Origin: Saccharina japonica
Taxonomy: Eukaryota > Sar > Phaeophyceae > Laminariales > Laminariaceae
DNA length: 64,000 bases
Assembly (NCBI GenBank): GCA_008828725.1
Contig: MEHQ01002326.1
Coordinates: forward strand, 128,043-192,042
Direction of reading: 5' to 3'
The notes under the pieces were generated by a model, which worked only from the letters and a program-made list of their open reading frames with translations, had not been told where the DNA came from and made no database searches. This document shows, one piece after another, positions 47,446 through 58,500 of this stretch. Position 1 is the first letter of the stretch; the number at the start of each line of letters is the position of its first letter. A program made the position numbers and the translations under genes.

Positions 47446-49964
47446 ACCAACAAGAAACAAAGCGAGTGGCGTCCTTAGCTTTCCCCCCCCGGGTCTGCAT
47501 TGTGTGCGGGACGCATGGACGGGGGGGGGTAGATGCGGGGAGGCGTGTTTTGGGGTATGCAATAGGAGGGGAGGCTTTGCTGCTTTGGGTCTTTTGCTGG
47601 GAGAGGCTTTTCAAGATGCCTGGGCGGGGAGTCTTTTCATGCATGTGGCGGGGAGGGAGGCTATGCGATTGGTGTTTTGACTGGGAAAGTCTTTCCGTGC
47701 GATGACGGGTAGAAAGTCTTTCGATTGGCTCTTTTCTTCGGCTTGGGAGAATATTTTCATACCAGGGCTCGGAGGCTTTTCGATTGGTTCTTTGGCTGGG
47801 GAGAAATAATTTTTTTTTTTTTTTTCATGCCAGAGGGCGCAGCAAGCGTAGGTTTTATGTTTTGTGTGCGTGATACGTAGCATTGTTAATTGTTGGAACG
47901 CTGATTGATCGATTGATTGATGCCCTTTTCTTTTGCAAGGCGCGTCTGTCTTCATCTTCCATATAGACTTGCAGTGCGTGCTGGGTGTTCACGGGTATGT
48001 AGGCGGGTTTCGAGCTTGCTGGTGGTGATCCATGACGTGGACTTATGAGGTGCCGGTGCATATATGCCAGCCGTCTGTCTGTCTTGTCTGTCAGTTGTAT
48101 TCAGGCTTGCGCTTGTTGTTGTTTGGTGGATGTTGTTGTTTTTGTACCGGGTACTATATGCTATAACTAGTAGTATATGTCGTGACGATGGATGGCAGTT
48201 TGTGTCTCACGTTTGAATTTATTTTCATTTTTTCTACTCAATACCACCACACCACCACCACCATTTCTACATCTATCTATCTTCTGGGGGAAACGTTTTT
48301 TCTAGCAACCGTTCGTCTTTTTTGTGGGATCGCCTTCTTGATTTGAAACCCCACGCTTTGAGTTGCAACGAGTTCGTAGTAAGAAGCGAGCACCGAGGCG
48401 ATGAACCCCGATGGTCGCACAACACTGTAGAATATAGCGAACCTTCTTGAAGCCTGCCGTTCTTTGCGTTTTGGACGGACATCAAGCTGCTTGCAGCAGC
48501 AGCAAGCAGCAGCATCGTAGTGTACAGAGTACGGCCCTTACTTTTTTTGCAAGGAAGGAAGGAGCTCACATTGCCGTCCGTTCTGGAAAACGAAAAAACA
48601 CAACAATAATTATAATACGGACCAACGTAAGAAAGAGGGGAGTTTACCACTTCTTCGAGAAGAATGGTTTGCTGGCTGTATTTTGATCGGCATGGGACCA
48701 GCCTGAGGGTGTTCGGTGGGGGCCCTGCCCGCGGCTAATTTACGTACCCAGGTTCAGTTTGTTTGGGGGTTTCAGGTCCGGGTGGGATCTGTGCCCAGTG
48801 GGAACATGGTGCAAATAAATTATTATGTCTAGTTTTGTATGTGCGAGCGAGGGCTGACCAATGAAACATCCCAAAAACAAGTAGCTGACCAATCATATGG
48901 TTTTGTTTAGTAGTAAGTGGTGAGCTCTACACCAACGGGCAGCAGTTATTCGGCCGTGCGAAAAGCACGTTGTCGCAGCGGTGGTTCCCGCAGCCGGCAT
49001 TGTGAGCGTCGTCTTTCTGGTGGTGCACACAGCTCAGCCCAGTCGGTCAGTTCATAACACCATCGTTACAGTAGGAGCCCCTCTCCCCGTTCGTTGCGTC
49101 CTCTCTCGCCCTGACGCTGTCGTTCCAGCTCCAAGGGGAAACCCCTAATTTTTATGATAGGGGATAGGGTCTCTACAGCGGGAAAAGTCCTACTAATAAT
49201 ATGAAGAATGCGCCCGATTCAAGAAAGGCAATAATAGTACTGCTATAATACGCGCCGTGTGGTTTTGGTGCAAACAAATACTCGTAATAGTTTCAATGAC
49301 AACTCGATCGATTCGAACGCCAAACAAATAGGACGAGGGTGAGTACTTAAAAAAGGAAGGTGTTTGGAATCGAGGTCCAGCCGTCAAGTTCAAGAAAAAC
49401 ACCCAGGATCGATACGAGTACACCCTGCGGAGTCTCACCTTGTTGCTTGCTAATTTGGGTTTTTGCGGAGTCCCTCCCTGCTGAAGCCAACTCGTCGGGT
49501 CCTCGTACCCTCAGATCTCCAGTGTTTGTTTTGGTTCTTGAAACGGACAACGATGTTGATGAACGAGGAACGAGGCATCAAACGTGTTCGCTCGCGGACG
49601 ATAATTTGGATGCGCCACGTGTGACAGGTGAATGGGACGGTTGGCACAGCTCATTCACCTAATTTGTTTGTCTCTTTGTTCTTTGCATGGCATTGGAATG
49701 TACCGCCAGGTAGTTAGTAGGTGATGCGTGTTTTTTTTGCGTCAATTCTGTTTTTTTTTTCCACTCCTCCATAACATAATGAAGGCTCCCACAGGGCCGG
49801 GACGCTCTCCTCCATACCCCCAATGTTTCAAGAGGGAGCGGTCCAAAGCTTAAGCTTGCTTCCTGCTGGTACAGGTAAGTGGGCCCTCCGCTCAAACAGG
49901 ACTGGTTCGGGCAGCCCCTTTGTCTCATCGTACATACTACATACAGTGCATCCTCGCGCACGAC

Positions 49965-50590
49965 GTTATAACGCCCCCCTCCCGCCCGACGCATAACTAT
50001 CGTCGGTGCAAAACGGAATTTCAACTCACGGCCCGGTAATGATAGCGTGTGTCTTCCATCACAGGTGCTCCGTTCTCCGTCGGCGCCCTGTCGCCGCAAT
50101 AATACCCCCCCCCGTGTTTTTAGCAGGATGCAGCTCACCCTCCATGCGACTCGCCCAATACCTCACGGCGCTTCGCGCTCGGTGCAAGCAATGTCTGCCT
50201 GGTTGGTGAAAACCCAACGTGCCTCGTCCCGGCATTGTAGGGATGCGAGGGTCTATGGTCATATGACTACGGCCGTGCACGACATGAGTACACCCCCCCC
50301 CCCCCCGTGCCCGACGCATATTACTAACTATCGTCGTGAAAAACGGGCAACCCGGTTACGGCGCGGCATAATAACAGCGCGCGCCTTCCATTTATAACGG
50401 ATACGTACGACGTTCTTATTTCGACCCCGTTCCTCGGCGCCCTGTCAGTGCAACACTCCCCCCCCCGCCCGCCGCATAACTATCGTCGGCGCAAAGCGGG
50501 CGTTCTGGTCATCATGGCCCTGTAACAGAGTGCGAGGGGTCATTGTAACGGATGCCCCGTTCTTCCTCGGCGCCCCGCCGCTGCAACATA
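49965..50590. repeat. Three-copy ~150-bp repeat with family B inserted
   Basis: GCCCG(C/A)CGCATAACTATCGTC at about 49983, 50313 and 50468, each followed by TAACAG or TAATGATAGCG and ending CCTCGGCGCCC(T/C)G. A full family B copy in reverse orientation (50100-50305) sits between copies 1 and 2 at their C-rich edges. Confidence 0.7.
50100..50305 (-). repeat. Family B, best reverse-orientation copy
   Basis: Begins AGGATGCAGCTCACCCTCC, then CTTCGCGCTCGGTGCAAGC, AATGTCTGCCTGGTTGGTG, GGCATTGTAGGGATGCGAGG, GACTACGGCCGTGCACGAC and ends ATGAGTACA followed by 14 C. Together with 2757-2960 it defines the family as about 200 bp with a poly(C) end. Confidence 0.78.
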
Positions 50591-51869
50591 CATACCTGGT
50601 AATAAATGTTGTAATGATGGCTTGGAAGACGACATTTCATCGAAATCATGGCGCTCACAACGCACAGAACCCATGAGGGTGGGGATTGGCGCAGGCCAAC
50701 CGTCTGTGTTCCGGCTACGTATCGATGCCCAGAAATCATGGCCATACACAGGGGTCAATCGTTCGTTTGACACAGCAGCAGAAGAAAAAGCAAATGAAAT
50801 GCAAATTTGGGCAGAGTCATGCCTGATGTATGTGAGTGAGAACAAGGGCTTCAGGCATACAGACACAGATAATTAAGAGCACATGGATTTTATTGAAATA
50901 TGTGTTTGTACATGATTATACAAGAAAGTAGGAAGTAGTGGAAAAAGTACTATTCTTCTTACTTACTTTCTTACTTACACTTAATTTTACTTACTAACTT
51001 ACACATATACATGAACGTTTCACAGCGTTCAGTTGTAGTGGTTAGTTGTAAATGCATCCTCGGCGCATCGCAAAATAAATGAACATATATACAAACTTGT
51101 TTGTTCATTAATTACGAAAGAAGCACAACAACATCATCGATCGTCAACCGCCGACGAAAAAGTAACTTAACTGACTGAAGAGTTTTCAAGCAATCATCGC
51201 CCTCAATAAAAGCATCACCAAATACCGTGTAGATACGAGGAGCTACGAGTACGCACCTCTATAATAGTAGCTCTACGAGTGAGTACCGCCAGAGAGATCC
51301 CGAAGCAAGCAACTCGATTATGTTACCACGACCACAACAACAACCTTAACAACAACATCGTCCAGTACCACTTTCTTCTTCGTATACAAGTAAATGCCTG
51401 TCTGTCTGTGTCCTCCCCCTCTATTATGGTATGTATGTATAATATAATAATAGTAGTACGACGTGTCGTAGTAGTACTCGTTTGATGTTCTATACGTATT
51501 CACACACCAATCTCACGTCGACGGCGGCTGATTTATACGCGTATTGATTGATTGATGCATACGTACGGCGTCAGCCAGTTAATACTCGTGTTAGCGTTTT
51601 AAACCAGCAACAACTAAACACAGCAATCAGCAAACAAAAACAACAGACGGAACTCAACTGTTGACTGACGTATTTAATTTACTTGTGACAGAGAAACAGA
51701 CGACGGGGACAAGCGAGGTATAGATCAAAAGTTGCAAAGTGTAAAGTGCCATTATAATAACGAGACAGGGTAACGACTTTACAACAGTAACTAACAGTAT
51801 ACCAGGTAATTACTACGTCTCTTGTACTATTAATACTACTGTGGTAACAGGTACTTTGTATGTACGTAA

Positions 51870-51985
51870 GATATTAGAAAGGAGGGCTGGAAGTCTTCTC
51901 GCGATAAACGAACCGGAGTGTGGGGATGAGGGGGGAGCCTGCTATAGTAAGTGACCCCGTGTCTGAGTTTCGTGCATATCTGATA
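51870..51985 (+). mobile_element. SINE fragment (body)
   Basis: GGAAGTCTTCTCGCGATAAA, GGGGATGAGGGGGGAGCC and AGTGACCCCGTGTCTGAG. Diverged, without head or tail. Confidence 0.5.
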
Positions 51986-52324
51986 TATGGTATGAATGAT
52001 GCGATGATGATGTCATGCGCTGATTGCGGATTGGACGCATATGATATACGAGTCACTGCGGTCGGAGTCTTGTCTGTTGGCGAATGGTGAATGGCTCGCA
52101 AACGAACAGGTACAAAACAATGTAACTGTCACAGGCTTCCATCAATTATTCGAGGGACGAGGAGCAACTAAACCTTCCTCATGCTACGTACGTACGTTTA
52201 TCATACGTACATAGAACGCGCAACATAGTAGAGAACGTAGATTACGATCAACCTTTAGGCCCAGGACATTGCGACGTGTGCTGGGCGGCATCATTATCAT
52301 TGGCCCCCACCAACTGTGCACGGC

Positions 52325-52515
52325 ATGAGGTCCGGTACCGAGACCACAGCGAAACCTGCTGGGCTTTTCAAGAGGGGGTCCCCATCTATGAACACTCGCA
52401 GCCCTGCGAGAACCGGCCAGCCAAACCGCAGCCACCACGACCAGCAGCACTACAACGACGGAGGAGGTGGTGCACACCTGAGCACGACATTGGCCGTGCA
52501 GAGATACGCGACAAG
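52325..52515 (+). CDS. Gene C exon 1 (putative start)
   Basis: 63 codons plus AG. MRSGTETTAKPAGLFKRG, then polar text and HLSTTLAVQRYAT. A stop (TAG at 52256) precedes in frame. Two other frames are also open here, so the call rests on phase 2 agreeing with exon 2. An acceptor-like TTTAG at 52258 leaves room for an upstream exon. Confidence 0.45.
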
Positions 52516-55500
52516 GTGAGGATGAGAGCGCGCGCACTCAGAAAGCCCGAAAGGGCAAAAAAAGAACACCCATCTCTACATACAGCAGGTAAATTCTACT
52601 GGCTTCGGTCATCATGCACGACTCGTCGATATCATACAGCATACGCACACACAGCAGCAGCAGTAGCAAGCGCCGATATACAAGCAATCCTCCTGGCCTG
52701 GGTGATGAACAACCATCAGACAGAACAATCAAACGCTGTGATGCGTTGCTAGTGGGGGTGCTGCTGCTGTACGTAGTGGTGGTGGTGCTGCTGTGCGTAG
52801 TGGTGGTGATGCTGTGATGATGGTGCTAAATTTCGTCGTCTATCTCCGCATCGTCTCCCCGGTTGGTTGAACAACGTCGGGAGGTATATACTACATCGAT
52901 CGGCGATACATACGAATGTACATACAGCGGTACATGACAGCGAATGCAGTGTCCCTGGCACACGTGTGTGTATGTGTGTATGCTATGTGTATGCTATCTG
53001 TATGCACCAGTAACAGTCGGTTGCACTACTGCTGTATGTGCTGTATGTGCTGTATGCGCAACACCGGGCTGATCTATCATCATACATACCTACGATACGA
53101 TACGAAAGTGCAAGAAGAGCGCAACCAGATACGAAATACGCCGTAAAGCCTGCGCATCATGAATGCATGCACCAGTATCAGATGATCAGACGCGTGTACG
53201 GCTGGTACATGTCATATGTACGGCAGTACGTACAATGTACATGTACGATGTGCACCACCTGGTATCCTGGTATACAGCAGTGTGTATATATGTGCAATGT
53301 GCAACACCAGGCCGATATATTGGCAAAAGTGCAAGCATAATGGTGTTAATGGTGTACGAGTAATGCAACCCCGGCGCTACTCGTACATAGCTTGCGGGGG
53401 GTACGTTCTGACTTCATGGTGGAATACCGTGCCTTGCCATGCGAATTACTAGAACTATGGGAAAACTCGTACGTACACGTAACATCTCCGTGCTTCTATT
53501 AATAGAGATATACAGACACACTACTATTAATCGTACAGCAGTATCAGTGAGTACTGGTACATACTACAGTACCGTACTGCTGTGTATCATACTCACAGCA
53601 AACATATCGGTGAGTCCTGGGGAGTTGCTACTTCTGGGTACGAGCTGGTCTGAGCGTATAAGGATCAGGTTGTGGTTGCCGGCATTTTCCCAGCTCAGTT
53701 TTGCGAATTTCGAACTGAAAATTCGTTGTGGGGCTGCTCCAGTGTATAACAGAGACCTTTTTTTGTGCTCATTTTATTTTTTTCAAGATGCGGTAGATAT
53801 ATTCATGCTTTCAGAAAACAGCGGATCACGTTTTGGCCGAAAAATATTGGAAAAAAAATCAAAAATCAAAATGAGCACGAAGACGTCTCTCGGCGAAAAC
53901 GTTGCGAATCACGTGCCAAAACTTTCAGACAAAAAAGCGAAACATTGGTGTGGGAAATCAGGATTTTGTGTCGCTCATCGTAATGTCTTGACTTTGTATA
54001 GGATATCACAAACACGCCATATCTCTTGACAGACAACGAATTAGGCGATGGCGAGGATATCGATCGTTTCGTCTTGCCTTAAGGAATGTTCACACCAAGT
54101 ATCAGCGTCATCCGCGTTGCAGAATTTTCGGACTTTCGTATAGACTTTACATGTAGTATCGAGATACCTACGCACATGACGGGATTTACTCGGCATTGTA
54201 TTTCTCGACGACATCAACTCGGATTCCAAAAGTTCTAATGTCTGCCGATGCGCTCTACGCTCAGAAACAATGCTGTCAATTTTGGAGTCCTAATATTTCC
54301 AAGCGGTCGAGAAAACGCCGATCGAACGAATATATGCTACTTGGTCGGACCAGCTCGTAGGTACTCGTAATGTATTTACGTACGTACGGTGCCTTGTACC
54401 TCGTAAGGATTATAGGGGGCATTATTTACCCTTTTGACCCTCTTTTGGGGCTTCACAGGGGGGAGGTGTCGAAATAAAGTCGCGACTACAGCATCCGCTA
54501 CGTACACGAAGCAGCCCGGGGCTGCTCGGGGTAGGTTGTGTGCTCGATGTGCGAACGAAAGGGTTTATATGTACGACACCCCGCGTGCAAGCATTTATGA
54601 TCATTGTACGTATTGTTGCACGCCCTTCTTCGTGGAAGGTGTAACAGTAGTACCGTGGGCACAACCAACCGTGGCACTTGCCGTGGCAGCGCCATGGACA
54701 ATGGAAACCCGTGGTCCTTGCCGTGGAAACCCGCGGCTTGCCACGGTGGCCCGTACCATGACCCACGGAAGTACCGTGGTTAAAACCGCGGATTGCCACG
54801 GTCACTGCCGCCGTCCTCCACCAAAAAAGTCAAACAATGTGCATCCTTGACAATACCTATCCTATCCAGGGGAGTCACCGGCCAGTAGTCAATCGCGAGG
54901 AAAAATACCTAACACTAAAATGGAATAACACCACGCAGCTAGTAAAGCTGAACATCGACCGGTCGGGAGAATTCACAGCTGACGTGTTTCTTAGTTTATT
55001 ATTAATACCTCACCTAGCGCTCTTTACGTCGTCATACATGGAGTGCCTGGGTCCCAAAATGGGTCGTGGGAAAACTTTCGGCGTGCGTACTGTACCTCCA
55101 CAGCCGAAAGGGATAAAAAGGCCCACGCTTTCTTTGCTGCTGTTGACGTTTTTGAACCGTTCCGCTGTTATATATATCCGATATACGATACGTACGCAGT
55201 GGAAACCCTTCCGCATACATTATGTATCCCACTTGGGTGGGTGAGTCAAGTTAGGTGCTTGCAGAGTACGATAGTCATAGTATATACACGGGCACGAACA
55301 AGTTTCAGGCAACCCTCTGCTTTGTGAGATTTCGCGCAGTAGCTATTTTGTAGCAAAAAAAAAAGCAACCCGGCGCTGCATCTGCATCGCATGACCGAAA
55401 CAAGAAGAGGCCACCATGCACAAAGCCATGCACTCGTATACTCCGTATGTATGCTCGTAACGGTAAAAGGGTGCCGCCCTGACTACCCCAGACATCTTGA

Positions 55501-58500
55501 AGCACAGGTGGCCGGGACCCCCCCCTAGCATCATGTGGGCGTAAAAGGACCCTTGTGGAGATATTGGACTATGTAGCACACCATCACGTAGGCGTACCGA
55601 ATTGAGAGGATGTCGACACCTCCTGGGGTTTGCTGCTTACATTGTCCAATGTCTCCACAAGGATTTGTCTCCGCCCACACTATGCAGGGGGAGGGGGGGG
55701 GGGGGGGGCGTTTACTGGCTCGCCTTACGAAGATAGTCATTTGTGACAATTGACAACGCATCCCTATTCGAGCGGAGTAGGGGGGGGGGGGGGGGGGGGA
55801 CCACCTGTGAGGCAGTGTTCGTGTAACAATCGTGTTCCGCTTGACACCCACGCACGATGAATGGTGGTGACACATATACAGCAGTACACGATAACTCGAA
55901 TGAAGGAGGTGGTATCGACCGCCGTCTAGCCTACCAGGTAAGCAGGACAACCATCATGCATGACTGCTGTATGTATGCGTGACTACAATGCTGTAATCAA
56001 CAACAGCCCTGCATCCTTGCCCCAGAACGCGCAGCCCAAACGAGCACTGACGTCATTCTGCACACCCCACAAGCGTCGGCTCTGTCCTTTCATCAGTATT
56101 GACGAACGGCTGTTTGATTATGTATTCGATGGTCGAACCAATTCTAACACTCCACACAGATGGAGTCACACGGTGGCGCCCTCCAAGAGGCTGAAGAAGC
56201 ATGCCAAGAGCGGATTATTAATGGAGGTGAGCTTTTGTCTACCAATCTACCAATACGGTAATAGTACCAGAAGCTCGCAAGGAGGCTGCCGTGTGTCTCG
56301 CTACCTACATATGGGTGTCAAAAGGCAATCGACGATTAATCTCTCTCTCTTTCTCTCGGTATAAGGCTTACCTCAAGAGGTCAGCCTACTACGGTATTTG
56401 GATAAGTTTTTACCTTTTACCAGACAAATCTCTCAACACTCTCTATATACCTATGCCGGGCGTTGCAACTATAATAGTGCTCGTCTATATATCTACAGGC
56501 ATGCAGCTATTGCTTTTGTCTATACATCTACGCACCTCTATTGCGTGTCGTCTATGCTGTTCAACGATTAGGCGGGGCCAGCTCACGCGGAGACTGCTGC
56601 TGTCTTTAATCTACCTCATTATGTGTGTTGTTTACATGGCGTTGGACCAGCAGGCATGACCAGATGGAAGGGGGTTCGCGGTACCAGATAACAGCTACAG
56701 TATGTCTGGAATTATGCACCGGTTATTTATGGCATTTATTGGCTGAATTTCTCGTAAGGGAAAGCATCGACGTTCCAAGGCCCCGCCAAAACGCAAACTA
56801 CCACAGGTCGACCACCCTCCCCCTCCCGGATCTTTGACGGGGGAGAGAGGGGGGCGGGGGGGGGGAAGAGCACTCAGGGAGGCAAGGAGGGAGGGAGGGA
56901 GGGAAGGAGGGAGGGAGGGAGGGAAGGAGGGAGGGAGGGCGGGAGGGAGGGAAGGAGGGAGGGAGGGCGGGAGGGAGGGAAGGAGGGAGGGAGGGCGGGA
57001 GGGAGGGAAGGAGGGAGGGAGGGCGGGAGGGAGGGAAGGAGGGAGGGAGGGCGGGAGGGAGGGAAGGAGGGAGGGAGGGCGGGAGGGAGGGAAGGAGGGA
57101 GGGAGGGCGGGAGGGAGGGAAGGAGGGAGGGAGGGCGGGAGGGAGGGAAGGAGGGAGGGAGGGCGGGAGGGAGGGAAGGAGGGAGGGAGGGCGGGAGGGA
57201 GGGAAGGAGGGAGGGAGGGCGGGAGGGAGGGAAGGAGGGAGGGAGGGCGGGAGGGAGGGAAGGAGGGAGGGAGGGCGGGAGGGAGGGAAGGAGGGAGGGA
57301 GGGCGGGAGGGAGGGAAGGAGGGAGGGAGGGCGGGAGGGAGGGAAGGAGGGAGGGAGGGCGGGAGGGAGGGAAGGAGGGAGGGAGGGCGGGAGGGAGGGA
57401 AGGAGGGAGGGAGGGCGGGAGGGAGGGAAGGAGGGAGGGAGGGCGGGAGGGAGGGAAGGAGGGAGGGAGGGCGGGAGGGAGGGAAGGAGGGAGGGAGGGC
57501 GGGAGGGAGGGAAGGAGGGAGGGAGGGCGGGAGGGAGGGAAGGAGGGAGGGAGGGCGGGAGGGAGGGAAGGAGGGAGGGAGGGCGGGAGGGAGGGAAGGA
57601 GGGAGGGAGGGCGGGAGGGAGGGAAGGAGGGAGGGAGGGCGGGAGGGAGGGAAGGAGGGAGGGAGGGCGGGAGGGAGGGAAGGAGGGAGGGAGGGCGGGA
57701 GGGAGGGAAGGAGGGAGGGAGGGAGGGAGGGAGGGAAGGAGGGAAGGAGGGAAGGGCGTCTGCGTGCGTCTGTCTGCGGTACTGATGTATGATTTTACAA
57801 ACGACAAACGTCCAATGTCGAATCACGCGCACTCACTGGATCCCCCTTGGTAGCTCGCTTGCCTTGCCGCGATGGGCAGCATAAGTCGTGTATGGCGGTT
57901 CACAGACTCGGCGTCACATCTATGTACATTTTCAGGCATACCTGACCTGAACGAGCGCCCCGCCCTTCTCCTTACCCTCCTCGCTGTTGTATCATACACG
58001 GGTTTCGTTCCCCATCTTGGCCATCTGCGGTTGCACTAGTGTACACACCCACCATCGTTGAGGGACGCGACTGCGACTGTTGTGTCGAACGCGATATTTT
58101 AGCACCGTCTTGGCCTTTTTGCTTGTGCACCAATAATGTAGACGCACGATCGAAGGATGCGACCGCGACGGTCACACAACCCCCCTGTGTCTAGGACCCT
58201 GTCGTTGTGACCACGGATTAGATCATGGCTATTATTTAATCCAAGACCACCAGTAGCAGCAGCAACAACAACAACCATCAACACGCTCGCACCCCTTTCC
58301 TCCCGAGCACTGCACGCACTCTAAACGCGCATTACTATCTGACTCGCTGACCCACCAACCCTCATCAACCGTTGACGCCGACAGCGGGCTACTGGAGAAA
58401 CCCTATCGGAGGCGGTGGGTCTGGTAGACGCCTCAGTGGCGCATCAGCGCCGCATCCGCACCCTGTTTACCGAGCTCGAGGCCAAGGAGAAGTCGTACGA

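Larger units (their letters stand above)
44929..52324. other. Region between genes B and C
   Basis: 7.4 kb without a convincing gene. Holds T/G- and C-rich low complexity (45080-45560), an acceptor-preceded open stretch ending TAA near 45749, G runs (46057-46078), a 36-bp tandem (47285-47445), degenerate GGGAGGCTTTTCGATTGG repeats (47590-47810), a three-copy ~150-bp repeat with family B inside (49965-50590), and an open stretch to TAA at 50876. Confidence 0.5.

Noticed and set aside
50622-50876. 84-residue plus-strand open stretch ending TAA (and an open antisense frame)
   Set aside because: Both strands are open over the same bases, so neither can be preferred. No domain and no matching upstream exon were found. 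It may still be a terminal exon.
53439-54029. 196-residue open frame in gene C intron 1
   Set aside because: Low-complexity start, no recognisable domain, inconsistent composition along its length.
56695-57853. Open frames of 339-370 codons on both strands (Pro/Ser and Gly/Arg repeats)
   Set aside because: They run through a 28-bp purine minisatellite. A period not divisible by three without stops keeps all frames open, so these are artefacts.
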